From RPQJ01 sp963731105 (GTDB lineage Bacteria > Pseudomonadota > Gammaproteobacteria > Steroidobacterales > Steroidobacteraceae): DNA of 64,000 nucleotides. A model generated the notes under the pieces. That model made no database searches. It saw only the letters and a list, made by a program, of their open reading frames with translations, and was not told the DNA's origin. Both the position numbers and the translations under genes were made by a program. Each line of letters starts with the position of its first letter. Positions within the stretch are counted from its first letter, which is position 1. This document shows, piece after piece, positions 37,133 through 50,216 of the stretch. The stretch lies in NCBI GenBank assembly GCA_963731105.1, contig CAVSUM010000004.1, positions 62,001 through 126,000 on the forward strand, read 5' to 3'.

Positions 37133-38561
37133 CTAGCGCGGGCGTTTCCGGTCGCGGGTGCGGGCCGCAGCTGGCTGCGCGCGGCGGGCGGCACGCTCGA
37201 GCTGCAGGAATGCAGCCTCGCACTCCCGCGCCAGCTTGAAGCCATCGGCCAGCACTCCGGCATTCGCCACGATGCCGAAGTCCATGCGGCCATCGACCGA
37301 CAGCACGGTGACGTTGAGCCCGGTGGGGTCGGCGAGCATCGACACCGGGTACGCGGCCACCAGCCGGCACGCGCCGAGGTAGCGGGTGCCAGTCACGCCG
37401 CCCACGTTGGAGACCACAAGGTTGATCACCGGGCGCGTGATCGCGCCGAGCCCGAGGCCTTGCGACGCGAGCGACAGGCTGAACACCAGCAGTGCGTAGT
37501 CGAGCGCCGCCGCGTGCGACAGTTCGCCGAACTCGCGCTTGGCAGCCCGGGTGTGCGTCGCGACCTGATGCAGCCGTTGCAGCGCGGCCGAGCGCGGGCG
37601 GGCCAACGGCACGAACAGCGTGGCCGCCTTGGTCGTGGCCTCCTGGTCGCCGGGCGCACGCAGCGACACGGGACACATCGCCACCAGGGCTTCCCGCGGG
37701 CGCTCGCCGAGCGACGCGAGGAAGCGCTCGACACCCGCATCGACGACCGCCAGTGCAACGTCGTTGAGCGTCGCGTCGCAGGCGCGCGCCACACGACGCA
37801 TGGCCTCGAGCGGCAGGCTGAAGCAGGCGAAGGATCGCCCGGCCGTCAACCGGTCGTTGAACCGCGTGTGCGGCCCGGCGAATGGCCGGTTGGCCGCCAG
37901 CTGCGCGGTGGCCTGCTCGGCGCGGGCGCGGGCTGCCAGCTTGCCGAACAGCTCGCGGGCTGCAGACGCCTGCGTGACCATCGCGCGCAGATTCGCGGCG
38001 ATGCCTTGCGCGCCGGTCTGGGCGGCGGGGGTCGGCCGGCTGCGGATCCTGTGGCGGCGCGGCGAAAAATGGCGGCTGGATCGGGCCGGGCTCGGTACGC
38101 AGCTGGCCGAAGATGCGTTCGAGCGCGTAGCGACCGTCCCAGTACGCGTGGTGCGACTTGAGATAGAGGGCGAGTTGCCCCGACGCGAGCCCGTCGATGA
38201 CGTGCACGCTGAACAGCGGCCGCGAGCGGTCGAGCGGCGCCTCGTGCAGCCGTGCCACCCGTTCGCACAGCTGCGCGAGATCGCCCGGCGCGGCCAGCGT
38301 CACGCGCAGTACGTGCTGGCGCAGGTTGACGTGCGGGGCGGGGCGCCAGCGGGGCAGGGCCAGCACCGCGAGGTCGGGAATGCTGTCGAATGGCGTGCCG
38401 GGCTGGGCGGTGCGGTACGCGCGCACGACCTGGCTCGCCACGCTCGAGGCCGAGCGGCCCGGCGGCGGGTCGAACAGCAGCAGGGCCCCGACGTTCGCCG
38501 GCGTTGCCGGCCGGTCGAGGAGCAGGAAGGCGAGGTCGAGCAGCGCAATCTGCCGGTTCAT
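37133..38561 (-). CDS. Wax ester synthase/diacylglycerol acyltransferase family (frameshifted)
   Basis: WS/DGAT-type acyltransferase, transferring acyl groups from acyl-CoA to alcohols or diacylglycerol. The catalytic motif HHxxxDG is intact as HHAYWDG at 137-143. The frame breaks in the linker after AAPPQDPQPADP where a run of five G (38027-38031, plus strand) probably should be four. The C-terminal domain follows in another frame with NLVVSNVGGVTGTRYL and ends at 37133. Repair gives 475 residues. The start is the ATG complementary to 38559-38561. It is divergent from a second family member at 38663. Confidence 0.88.
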
Positions 38562-38662
38562 GCCGGCCCGAGTATGCGATATCCGCAACGCCGGTCGCCA
38601 CGTGCCCGGTGCTAGACTCGGATCGATTGCCACCGGCAGCGACCCCTAAGGACCTGCACCAG

Positions 38663-40183
38663 ATGCGTCAATTGCGCAGCGACGATGCCCGCTTCATCTA
38701 TGCCGAGACCGGGCACGCCAACTCGAATATCACGCTCGTCCACATCTACGATCCGTCCACGGCCGAGGGCGGACGGGTGCGCTTCAAGGGACTGCTGAAG
38801 TACGTCGAGAGCCGCCTGCACCTCTCGCCGGTCTTCCGCCAGCGGCTGCTGCGCGTGCCGCTCGAGCTCGACTATCCGTACTGGATCGAGGACGAGCGCT
38901 TCGACCTCGAGTACCACGTGCGCCACGTCGCGCTGCCGAAGCCGGGCGACTGGCGCCAGTTCTGCATCCAGGCCTCGCGCATCCACGCGCGATCGCTCGA
39001 CCTGTCGCGGCCGCTGTGGGAGCTGTACCTGGTCGAAGGACTCGACACCTTCCTCGACCTGCCGCCCGACAGCTTCGCGATCCTCACCAAGATCCACCAC
39101 GCCGCGATCGACGCCAGGGGCGGCGCCGAGATCGCCACGCTGCTGCACGATACCTCGCCGGTCCCGCCGCATCCGGAACCGCCGGAACCCTGGTTCCCCG
39201 AGTCGCCGCCCGGGTCGCTGTCGTTGCTCGCCCGCGCGGCCGTGCACAACGTCGTCAAGCCGTTCACGCTCGCCGTGCCCGTGACCCGCGCGCTGCGTCG
39301 CGTGATCCCGGCCGTGCTCGGCTCGATCAGCGAGGTCTGGGCAGACCCCGAGCGGCTGCCGATCACGCGCTTCAATTCCGAGGTGTCGCCGCATCGCGTG
39401 TTCGAGACGCGGCGCTTCACGCTCGAGGAGTTCAAGCGCATCCGCTCGCTGGTGCCCGGCGCCACGATCAATGACGCCGTGCTCGCCGTCTGCGGCGGAG
39501 CGCTGCGCCGCTACCTGCTCGCGCATGACGAGCTGCCGGCGCCGAGCCTGGTGGCGATTGCGCCGCTGTCGATCCGCAACGCCGACCAGAGTGCCGGAGC
39601 ACCGGCCGGCATGAGCCTGCTGCGCGTGCCGCTGGGCTCGGAGATCGATGACCCGGTGCGGCGCCTGCGCACCGTCCGCCAGCACACCGCCCGCACCGAG
39701 GATCTCGGCCAGACGTTCGGCGCCAAGGAACTCACCGACATCTCGAAGCACGCGCCGTCGGCGACGCTGGCGCTGTCGGCCCGCCTGCTCGCGGGCTCGG
39801 CGCTCGGCCAGCGGGCGCCGCTCGCCAACTGCACCATCACCAACGTGCCGGGGCCGGCGATCCCGCTGTACCTGAACGGCGCGCGGATGACCTATTTCTC
39901 GGCGATCATGCCCATCTCGGACGGCATGGGCCTGGTGTTCGCGGTCACCAGCTACGACGGCCGGATCATCATCTCGCCGACCTCCTGTCGCGAGCAGATC
40001 CCGGACCCGGAGTACTTCGCGCTGTGCATACGCGAGTCGTTCCAGGAATACCTGGAGCTGGCGGTGCGGTCAGCCGGGCGCAAGCGCAAGGCGCCGGCAC
40101 GCAAGCAGGCCCGCCAGAAGGCGCGACCGAAGGTTGGCAAGAAGGCCAAGGGAGCGGGGGGCAAACGCGCGTCCCGCGCCTGA
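38663..40183 (+). CDS. Wax ester synthase/diacylglycerol acyltransferase family
   Basis: A second WS/DGAT homologue, intact, 506 residues. The catalytic histidine pair and aspartate are H145, H146 and D150 in KIHHAAIDARGG, where the usual glycine after Asp is alanine. The C-terminal domain has NCTITNVPGPAIPLYLNGA, a family signature. After about residue 475 comes a basic tail rich in K, R, A and P, similar in style to the tail of the LysR protein at 30273. The start is ATG 38663. The two homologues face away from each other across about 100 bases with a TAGACT -10-like box at 38613-38618. Confidence 0.9.
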   Translation: MRQLRSDDARFIYAETGHANSNITLVHIYDPSTAEGGRVRFKGLLKYVESRLHLSPVFRQRLLRVPLELDYPYWIEDERFDLEYHVRHVALPKPGDWRQFCIQASRIHARSLDLSRPLWELYLVEGLDTFLDLPPDSFAILTKIHHAAIDARGGAEIATLLHDTSPVPPHPEPPEPWFPESPPGSLSLLARAAVHNVVKPFTLAVPVTRALRRVIPAVLGSISEVWADPERLPITRFNSEVSPHRVFETRRFTLEEFKRIRSLVPGATINDAVLAVCGGALRRYLLAHDELPAPSLVAIAPLSIRNADQSAGAPAGMSLLRVPLGSEIDDPVRRLRTVRQHTARTEDLGQTFGAKELTDISKHAPSATLALSARLLAGSALGQRAPLANCTITNVPGPAIPLYLNGARMTYFSAIMPISDGMGLVFAVTSYDGRIIISPTSCREQIPDPEYFALCIRESFQEYLELAVRSAGRKRKAPARKQARQKARPKVGKKAKGAGGKRASRA

Positions 40184-40216
40184 CGGCCGGCGCAGGCGGA
40201 CTTTCAGGCAGCCACT

Positions 40217-41032
40217 TCAGGCGGTCTGGGCCATCGTCGACGCGCAGCGGTCGTAGATCGCGCCCAGCCGTCCATCCACGCGGAACGGCCGCCATTCGCC
40301 CTCGGGCTGCGCAAGGCGATCGGCCACGATCCACATCACGGCCGCGTTGAAGCCGAGGCCGAGATGGCTGCCCGGTACCCAGATGTTCTCGTGCTCGCCG
40401 TCGGTCGTGTCGATGCGCGCCGCCTGGGGCGGCACGACGCCGTCGGTCATCGAGTAGACGCAGGTCGAGGGCATCGGCGGCGGTGCCTTGAGCACCTTGG
40501 CGCGAACGTGCGCCAGGTGCGCGACCGGGCCCATCGGGTGGGCCATGTAGCGGTACAGGGTGCGCACGGCCAGCCGGGTGTTGAAATTGTCCGGCGTGAA
40601 GCGCATCGGGCTGCCGAGCGAGATCACGCTGCGCACGCACTCCGGGGCGCTGTGGGCCGCGTAGAAGCCGTACACGCCGCCCAGGCTCCAGCCGACGATG
40701 CTCACCTTGCGGCGGTGCTTGTGGTGCATGAAGCGCACCTTCTGCTCCAGCGCCTGGCTGAACTTGAGCTTGAAGCCCGTGTTCTGCCCAAGGCCCCAGG
40801 TCTCGACGTGGTAGCCCCGCGACTGCAGGAATGTCTTCAGCCCGATCATGGTCGCGTCGCCGGCCGTGAAACCGGGCACCAGCAGCACGGGATGGCCGTC
40901 GCCGCGCGGCGTGGCGGAGAGCAGCGGCAGCAGCAGCGGCAGCAGCGCCATCTCGAGGAAGGCGCGCCCCTCGAGCAGCGAGTAGATCAGGCGCGGGGGC
41001 GGCGCGGGCCGGTTGCCATTGACCTTGCTCAT
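40217..41032 (-). CDS. Alpha/beta-hydrolase (lipase/acyltransferase-like)
   Basis: A 271-residue alpha/beta-hydrolase. The nucleophile elbow is GWSLGG with S116, and an oxyanion-hole region VLLVPGFTAGD is at 49-59. A hydrophobic stretch (about 28-39) could bind membrane. The acid and histidine are probably in VYSMTDGVV and PGSHLGLG. It resembles lipase-like proteins near WS/DGAT genes and is convergent with the second one, so a lipid ester substrate is likely. The start is the ATG complementary to 41030-41032. Confidence 0.85.
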   Translation of the reverse strand: MSKVNGNRPAPPPRLIYSLLEGRAFLEMALLPLLLPLLSATPRGDGHPVLLVPGFTAGDATMIGLKTFLQSRGYHVETWGLGQNTGFKLKFSQALEQKVRFMHHKHRRKVSIVGWSLGGVYGFYAAHSAPECVRSVISLGSPMRFTPDNFNTRLAVRTLYRYMAHPMGPVAHLAHVRAKVLKAPPPMPSTCVYSMTDGVVPPQAARIDTTDGEHENIWVPGSHLGLGFNAAVMWIVADRLAQPEGEWRPFRVDGRLGAIYDRCASTMAQTA

Positions 41033-41179
41033 CCTGGTTGCAGCGCTCCGTCGATATCATCCAGTTGCGGTGCAGCGTGGAGCTTAGCAGCCTGCGGGCG
41101 TTGCGGGGAGCCCCTCTGCTGCGCCAAGCTTGCACAACCGAACCGACCGGCCGGGCCGGCCGCATATTAGGAATTCTGC

Positions 41180-43079
41180 ATGAAAAACAGGATGCTAGCC
41201 GCTGTGACGGCGTCGTTGATCGTGCTGCTCGGCGCTGCCCCGGCGCGCGCAGCCGAGCGCAGCGAGGTGGCGGAACAGTACCGCTGGGACCTGTCCGCCC
41301 TGTATGCCGACGAGGCCGCGTGGGTCGCGGCCGGGCAGTCGATCGGCAAGCAGCTGCCGTCGCTGGCCCGCTGGCAGGGCAAGCTCGGGGAGTCGCCGGC
41401 GACGCTGCTCGCCGCACTCGGCGAGTGGGAGGCCGCGTACCGCGAGGTCGATCGCTACTTCGCCTATGCGATGCAGCTGAGCGACCAGGACACGCGCGTG
41501 GCGCGGCCCCAACAGATGCAGCAGCAGGCCACCCAGGTCTACACCGAGCTGCAGACCGCCACCGCGTTCATGCGCCCCGAGATCCTGGCGGTGGGCCGCC
41601 CGACGATCGAGCGCTTCCTGGCCGCGGAGCCGCGCCTCGGCCAGTACCGGATGTTCCTCGACGACATCCTGCGCGCGGCGCCGCACACGTCTGTCGCCCG
41701 CGGAGGAAAAGATCGTCGCGCAGGCGGGCGCCATGGCGCCGACCGGCCAGCAGGTGCACAACGTCTTCACCAACGCCGACATGCCGTTCCCCGAGGTGAC
41801 GCTCTCCACCGGCGAGAAGGTGCGGCTGGATGCGTCCGCGTACACGAAATACCGCGCCTCGCCGGTCAAGGCCGACCGTGACGCGGTCTTTGCCGCCTTC
41901 TGGGATCGCTACGGCGATTACACCCGCACGCTGGCCACGACGCTCGACGCGCACGTGCGCACCCACGTCTTCAATCGGGACGTGCGCAAGTTCGGCAGCT
42001 CGCTCGAGTCGGCGCTGTTCGACTACAACATCCCGGTGTCGGTCTACACGCAGCTGATCGCCGACGTGCACGCCAACCTGCCGACCCTGCACCGCTACCT
42101 GAAGCTGCGCCAGAAGATCATGGGGCTGCCGGCGCTCGGCTACGAGGACCTGTACGCGCCGATGGTCGACAAGGTCGACCTGCAGTACACACCGGAGCAG
42201 GCCATGGCGCTCACGCTCGAGTCGTTCGCGCCGCTCGGCAAGGACTACGTCGAGGCGCTGCGCAAGGGCTACGCGTCGCGCTGGGTGGACTTCATGCCGA
42301 CTACCGGCAAGCGGCCCGGCGCCTACAGCAACACCGTGTATGGCGTGCATCCGTACCAGCTGCTGAACTTCAACGGCGCCTGGGACGACGTCTCGACGCT
42401 GGCGCACGAGTCCGGGCACTCGATGCACTCGTACCTGTCGACCGCCAGCCAGCCGTACGCGACCTCGGGCTACTCCACTTTCGTCGCCGAGGTGGCCTCG
42501 ACGCTCAACGAGAACCTGCTGTTCCACCACGCGCTCGACCAGGCGCAGGACGACCGCACGCGGCTGTTCCTGCTGTCGAGCTACCTCGACACGCTGCGCA
42601 CCACGCTGTTCCGCCAGACGCTGTTCGCCGAGTTCGAGCTGCGCATCCACGAGATGGTCGAGCGCGGCGAGCCGCTCACCAACGAGGCGCTGTCGAAGCT
42701 GTACCTCGGGCTGCTGCGCCAGTATTACGGCCACGAGCAGGGCGTGGTGCAGATCGCCGAGCCGTACGGCGCGGAGTGGGCGTTCATCCCGCACTTCTAC
42801 CGCAACTTCTACGTGTACCAGTACGCCACCAGCATGATCGGCGGCATGACGCTGGCGGAGAACATCATCGGTGCGCCGGCGGTGAAGTCGGGCAGGGCCG
42901 CGCAGGGTCGCGATGCCTATCTCACGCTGCTGAAGTCGGGCTCGTCCAAGTATCCGGTGGACCTGCTCAAGGATGCCGGCGTGGACATGACCACCTCGCA
43001 ACCGTTCGAGGCGGCGATCCGCGAGATGAACCGCCTGATGGACGAGATCGAGCGCATCGTCGCGCGGCAGAAGGGCTGA
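41180..43079 (+). CDS. M3-family oligoendopeptidase F with signal peptide (frameshifted)
   Basis: Zinc oligopeptidase of the M3B/PepF type. The active site HESGHSMHS is at about residue 410, in the usual long helical fold. Residues 1-24 (MKNRMLAAVTASLIVLLGA...ARA) are a signal peptide, while most PepF are cytoplasmic, so this one likely acts in the periplasm. The frame breaks at 41690, where an extra T separates APHT from LSPAEEKIVAQAG. Repair gives 632 residues. The start is ATG 41180 after AGGAATT. QueF follows three bases after the stop. Confidence 0.92.
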
Positions 43080-43082
43080 GCG

Positions 43083-43565
43083 GTGGCGAGTCGTCGCAAG
43101 TCACCGCGGCCGCCGTACGCGGGCCTGCAGCAACTCGGCGCTGCGACCGCCATCCCGGCCTCGCCCGAGCTGGCGGTGCTCGAGCGCGTGCCGAACCCGC
43201 ATCCGCGCAAGCTGTACCTCGCACGCTTCACGGCGCCTGAGTTCACCTCGCTGTGCCCGATCACCGGGCAGCCCGATTTCGCGCACCTGGTGATCGACTA
43301 CGCGCCCGGCAAGTGGCTGGTGGAGAGCAAGTCGCTCAAGCTGTACCTGACGAGCTTCCGCAACCACGGTGCGTTCCACGAGGACTGCACGCTCGCGATC
43401 GGCGGACGCCTCGACGAATTCCTCGCGCCGCGCTGGCTGCGCATCGCGGGCTACTGGTATCCGCGCGGCGGCATGCCGATCGACGTGTTCTGGCAGACCG
43501 GCCGCCCGCCCGCCGGGTTGTGGCTGCCCGATCCGGGCGTCGCGCCGTATCGCGGGCGGGGTTGA
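43083..43565 (+). CDS. queF: NADPH-dependent 7-cyano-7-deazaguanine reductase (type I)
   Basis: Reduces preQ0 to preQ1 in queuosine synthesis. It has 160 residues, the short homomeric form rather than the 280-residue E. coli form. Catalytic C58 is in SLCPITGQPDF, with D65. The QueF motif ESKSLK at 81-86 and FRNHGAFHEDC follow. The start is GTG 43083, three bases after the peptidase stop. No other queuosine genes are seen in the window. Confidence 0.95.
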   Translation: MASRRKSPRPPYAGLQQLGAATAIPASPELAVLERVPNPHPRKLYLARFTAPEFTSLCPITGQPDFAHLVIDYAPGKWLVESKSLKLYLTSFRNHGAFHEDCTLAIGGRLDEFLAPRWLRIAGYWYPRGGMPIDVFWQTGRPPAGLWLPDPGVAPYRGRG

Positions 43566-43628
43566 AATGCCTTCCGCGCCGCATCCGGCCGGGCCGCCGC
43601 CGCTGCCGAACGACTGAGTCCGGCATGG

Positions 43629-43634
43629 TATAGT
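43629..43634 (+). promoter_or_regulatory. -10 box of the SRP RNA promoter
   Basis: TATAGT lies about 13-19 bases before the SRP RNA 5' end. The -35 region at 43606-43611 is weak. Confidence 0.5.
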
Positions 43635-43647
43635 CACGCGCTTGCAT

Positions 43648-43759
43648 GGTGGCTCGCGTCGGATCCCTCGCGACGGTCAGCCGTGAACCCCGTCAGGCCC
43701 GGAAGGGAGCAGCGGCAGCGGTGACACCGGGTGCCGGGGGTGTTCTGGCGCGGGCCGCC
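43648..43759 (+). ncRNA. ffs: Signal recognition particle RNA (4.5S)
   Basis: RNA core of the bacterial signal recognition particle, binding Ffh. The conserved domain IV is clear: CCGTCAGGCCCGGAAGG with the GGAA tetraloop, then GAGCAGCGG. The terminal stem pairs 43648-43660 (GGTGGCTCGCGTC) with 43747-43759 (GGCGCGGGCCGCC) in 13 consecutive pairs including G-U. That fixes the length at about 112 bases. Position just before dnaX is usual in gammaproteobacteria. Confidence 0.93.
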
Positions 43760-43794
43760 TCCCTCGTTCCGCGAGCTGGGATGCCGAGCCGCCC

Positions 43795-45411
<1,617 letters not shown>

Positions 45412-45454
45412 TCCCGCACCGCAACCGGACACACCCACTGGAGTCGCAACGAGC

Positions 45455-45781
45455 ATGAAAGGCGGAATCGGCAACCTGATGAAGCAGGCGCAGCAAATGC
45501 AGGCCAACATGCAGAAGGCGCAGGAGGAGATCGCCGCCATGGAGGTCACGGGCGAATCCGGTGGCGGCATGGTCAAGGTGACGATCAATGGCAAGCACGA
45601 GGCGAAGCGCGTGCAGATCGACCCTTCGGTGCCGATGGACGACCGCGAGATGATCGAGGACCTCGTCGCCGCCGCGTTCAACGATGCGGCGCACCGCCTC
45701 GAGGCCATGACGCAGCAGAAGATGTCGGGCCTGATGGGCGGCATGAACCTGCCGCCGGGCCTCAAGCTGCCGTTCGGCTGA
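45455..45781 (+). CDS. YbaB/EbfC nucleoid-associated protein
   Basis: Small DNA-binding protein, 108 residues, encoded between dnaX and recR in most bacteria. It opens MKGGIGNLMKQAQQMQANMQKAQEE, the family's coiled start, and has VTGESGGGMVKVTING in the middle. The start is ATG 45455, 43 bases after dnaX. The C-terminal tail GMNLPPGLKLPFG matches the family. Confidence 0.96.
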   Translation: MKGGIGNLMKQAQQMQANMQKAQEEIAAMEVTGESGGGMVKVTINGKHEAKRVQIDPSVPMDDREMIEDLVAAAFNDAAHRLEAMTQQKMSGLMGGMNLPPGLKLPFG

Positions 45782-45794
45782 GCCCGCCCCGGGC

Positions 45795-46394
45795 ATGCTG
45801 TATCCGCCGTCGCTGAGCCGCCTGATCGAAGCGCTGCGGTGCCTGCCGGGCGTGGGCCCGAAGTCGGCGCAGCGGATGGCGTTCCACCTGCTCGAACGCG
45901 ACCCTGGCGGCGCCCGCGAGATCGCGGCGGCGGTCGGCAGCGCAATCGACAAGCTCGGCCACTGCCAGCGTTGCCGCATGTTCGCCGAGGGCGAGCTGTG
46001 CCCGGTGTGCGCGGCGCACGGCCGCGACCGCAGCCTGCTGTGCGTCGTGGAATCGCCGGCGGACGTCGTGGCGATCGAGCAGTCGGGCAGCTACCGCGGC
46101 TGCTACTTCGTGCTGATGGGCCACCTGTCGCCGCTCGACGGCGTGGGCCCCGCCGAGATCGGCATCGACGCGCTCGAGAAGCTGCTTGGTGAAGGCGAGG
46201 TGCGCGAGGTGATCCTCGCGACCAACCCCACGGTCGAGGGCGAGGCCACCGCGCACTTCCTCGCGGAGGTGGCCAGCCGTCGCGGCGTCCGTGCCTCGCG
46301 CATCGCGCACGGTGTGCCGGTGGGCGGCGAGCTCGAGTTCGTCGATGGCGGCACGCTCGCGCACGCGCTGGCGGGGCGGCAGACGGTTACTTAG
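45795..46394 (+). CDS. recR: Recombination protein RecR
   Basis: RecFOR-pathway protein that helps load RecA at gaps. It has 199 residues. An N-terminal helix-hairpin-helix (CLPGVGPKSAQRMAFHLL) is followed by the C4 zinc finger C57, C60, C69 and C72. A Toprim domain follows with VESPADVVAIE and ATNPTVEGEATA. The start is ATG 45795, 13 bases after ybaB. It ends the dnaX-ybaB-recR operon. Confidence 0.97.
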   Translation: MLYPPSLSRLIEALRCLPGVGPKSAQRMAFHLLERDPGGAREIAAAVGSAIDKLGHCQRCRMFAEGELCPVCAAHGRDRSLLCVVESPADVVAIEQSGSYRGCYFVLMGHLSPLDGVGPAEIGIDALEKLLGEGEVREVILATNPTVEGEATAHFLAEVASRRGVRASRIAHGVPVGGELEFVDGGTLAHALAGRQTVT

Positions 46395-46411
46395 CTTCGC
46401 GTCGCGTTGGC

Positions 46412-46430
46412 TGCGCTTTTTCGGAGCGCA
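46412..46430 (+). terminator. Hairpin after recR
   Basis: A 6-bp stem TGCGCT/AGCGCA (46412-46417 with 46425-46430) lies 18 bases after the recR stop. The T-run is inside the loop, not after the stem, so termination strength is uncertain. Confidence 0.4.
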
Positions 46431-46451
46431 ACGTGCGGTTGGGGGCGCGGA

Positions 46452-46752
46452 ATCCGGGTGTCGCCCGGGTTCGCGGAAGAATTAACGCTCTCCCGGACGA
46501 CACCCGGATCCCACGCTTGAACGCACGCGCCTGAGCGAGCCTTCCGCAAAGCCGGAAGACTCGCACGGCGCATGAAACGCCCACCGGACCCACCGTCGCG
46601 AAAGGCAGCAGTCGCGCGTACGCGTGCGACTCGCACACTGACGGCCGCAACCGACTCAATGACGAGCCGCGAGGTGTCCGGTGCGACTGGTGATGCTGCG
46701 TGCGCCGTGCGAAGTCCTCGGCCACGAGGACGCAGCTCAGGCGCGTGCGTTC
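46452..46752. repeat. Gene-free region with nested inverted repeats
   Basis: No convincing gene lies between recR and ppsA (46395-46827). It holds a 12-bp inverted repeat ATCCGGGTGTCG/CGACACCCGGAT (46452-46463 with 46498-46509). An 18-bp perfect inverted repeat GAACGCACGCGCCTGAGC (46519-46536) pairs with 46735-46752 across about 200 bases. A 7-bp hairpin GTCCTCG/CGAGGAC (46714-46720 with 46725-46731) lies inside it. It may be a structured RNA, a non-autonomous mobile repeat or an extragenic palindrome cluster. Confidence 0.7.
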
Positions 46753-46756
46753 GGGA

Positions 46757-46812
46757 CAGGGTGACGAGTACCTTCGCGAAATCCCATTTCGCCGGGGGTA
46801 CTCGTCACCCTG
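46757..46812 (-). terminator. Long two-step hairpin downstream of ppsA
   Basis: A perfect 16-bp stem CAGGGTGACGAGTACC (46757-46772) pairs with 46797-46812. Inside it is a second 7-bp stem GCGAAAT/ATTTCGC (46776-46782 with 46786-46792) on a CCC loop. It begins 16 bases past the ppsA stop, so it is probably the ppsA 3' end or a transcription barrier. There is no T-run, so it could equally be an extragenic repeat. Confidence 0.6.
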
Positions 46813-46827
46813 GCCGGGAACCGTCAC

Positions 46828-49257
<2,430 letters not shown>

Positions 49258-49330
49258 GGCGGGCCTCTTGCTACGTCAGTGGGCGGGTGAAAGACTGCGC
49301 GGCACCGGAGTGCGGGAGAGCAGCGCGCGA

Positions 49331-50155
49331 ATGCCTCGAAGAACCGTTTTTTTCGTCTCGGACCAGACCGGCGTGACTGCCGAAACGATGGGACACAGCC
49401 TGCTCACGCAATTCGAAGGCCTCGAATTCCGGCAGGTGACTCTGCCATTTATCTCCAGCGCTGACAAGGCAGAGGAAGCCGCAAGGAAGATCAATGCGAC
49501 CGGCGTCGCGGACGGCCTGCGGCCCGTGGTGTTCAGCACGCTGGTGAAGGGCGAGCTGCGCTCGATCGTCAAGCGCAGCGACGGCCTGTTCCTCGACTTC
49601 TTCGACGCGTTCCTGAGTCCGCTGGAGGGCGAGCTGCAGGTGAAGTCGTCGGAGCGCGAGGGCCGTGCGCACGGCATCGCCGACCAGCTCGTCTACAGCA
49701 CCCGCATCGAGGCCACCAACTTCGCGCTGGCCGCCGACGACGGCAGCGTCACCACGGACTACCAGCGCGCCGACGTGGTGCTGGTCGGCGTGTCCCGCTC
49801 CGGCAAGACGCCGACCTGCATCTACATGGCCATGCAGTACGGCGTGTTCGCGGCCAATTACCCGCTGACCGAGGAGGACTTCGAGGGCAAGCAGCTGCCG
49901 GCGATGATCCGCCCGCAAGCCGCCAGGCTGTTCGGCCTGACCATCGCGCCGCAGCGCCTGCAGCAGATCCGCAACGAGCGCCGGCCGGGCAGCCGCTACT
50001 CGTCGCTCGCGCAATGCGAGTACGAGGTGCGCTGCGCGGAAGCGCTTTTCCAGCGCTACGGCGTGCCGTTCCTCGACACCACCGAGTGCTCGATCGAGGA
50101 AATCGCGAGCCGCATCATCGAGCGCAAGGGCATCGAGCGACGCCTGCGTCCGTGA
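49331..50155 (+). CDS. ppsR: PEP synthase regulatory protein (kinase/pyrophosphorylase) PpsR
   Basis: Bifunctional enzyme that inactivates PpsA by ADP-dependent phosphorylation and reactivates it by phosphorolysis (DUF299 family). It has 274 residues. The P-loop-like motif GVSRSGKTPT is at about 154-163. It opens RRTVFFVSDQTGVTAE, a family signature. The start is ATG 49331; a longer open frame to 49118 overlaps ppsA and is not used. Pairing with ppsA supports the name. Confidence 0.95.
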   Translation: MPRRTVFFVSDQTGVTAETMGHSLLTQFEGLEFRQVTLPFISSADKAEEAARKINATGVADGLRPVVFSTLVKGELRSIVKRSDGLFLDFFDAFLSPLEGELQVKSSEREGRAHGIADQLVYSTRIEATNFALAADDGSVTTDYQRADVVLVGVSRSGKTPTCIYMAMQYGVFAANYPLTEEDFEGKQLPAMIRPQAARLFGLTIAPQRLQQIRNERRPGSRYSSLAQCEYEVRCAEALFQRYGVPFLDTTECSIEEIASRIIERKGIERRLRP

Positions 50156-50216
50156 CCCGAGCGCGGCGTGCCGTGCGTCACGGTTGCGCCTGACCCCTGT
50201 GCTATATTCCGGAACG

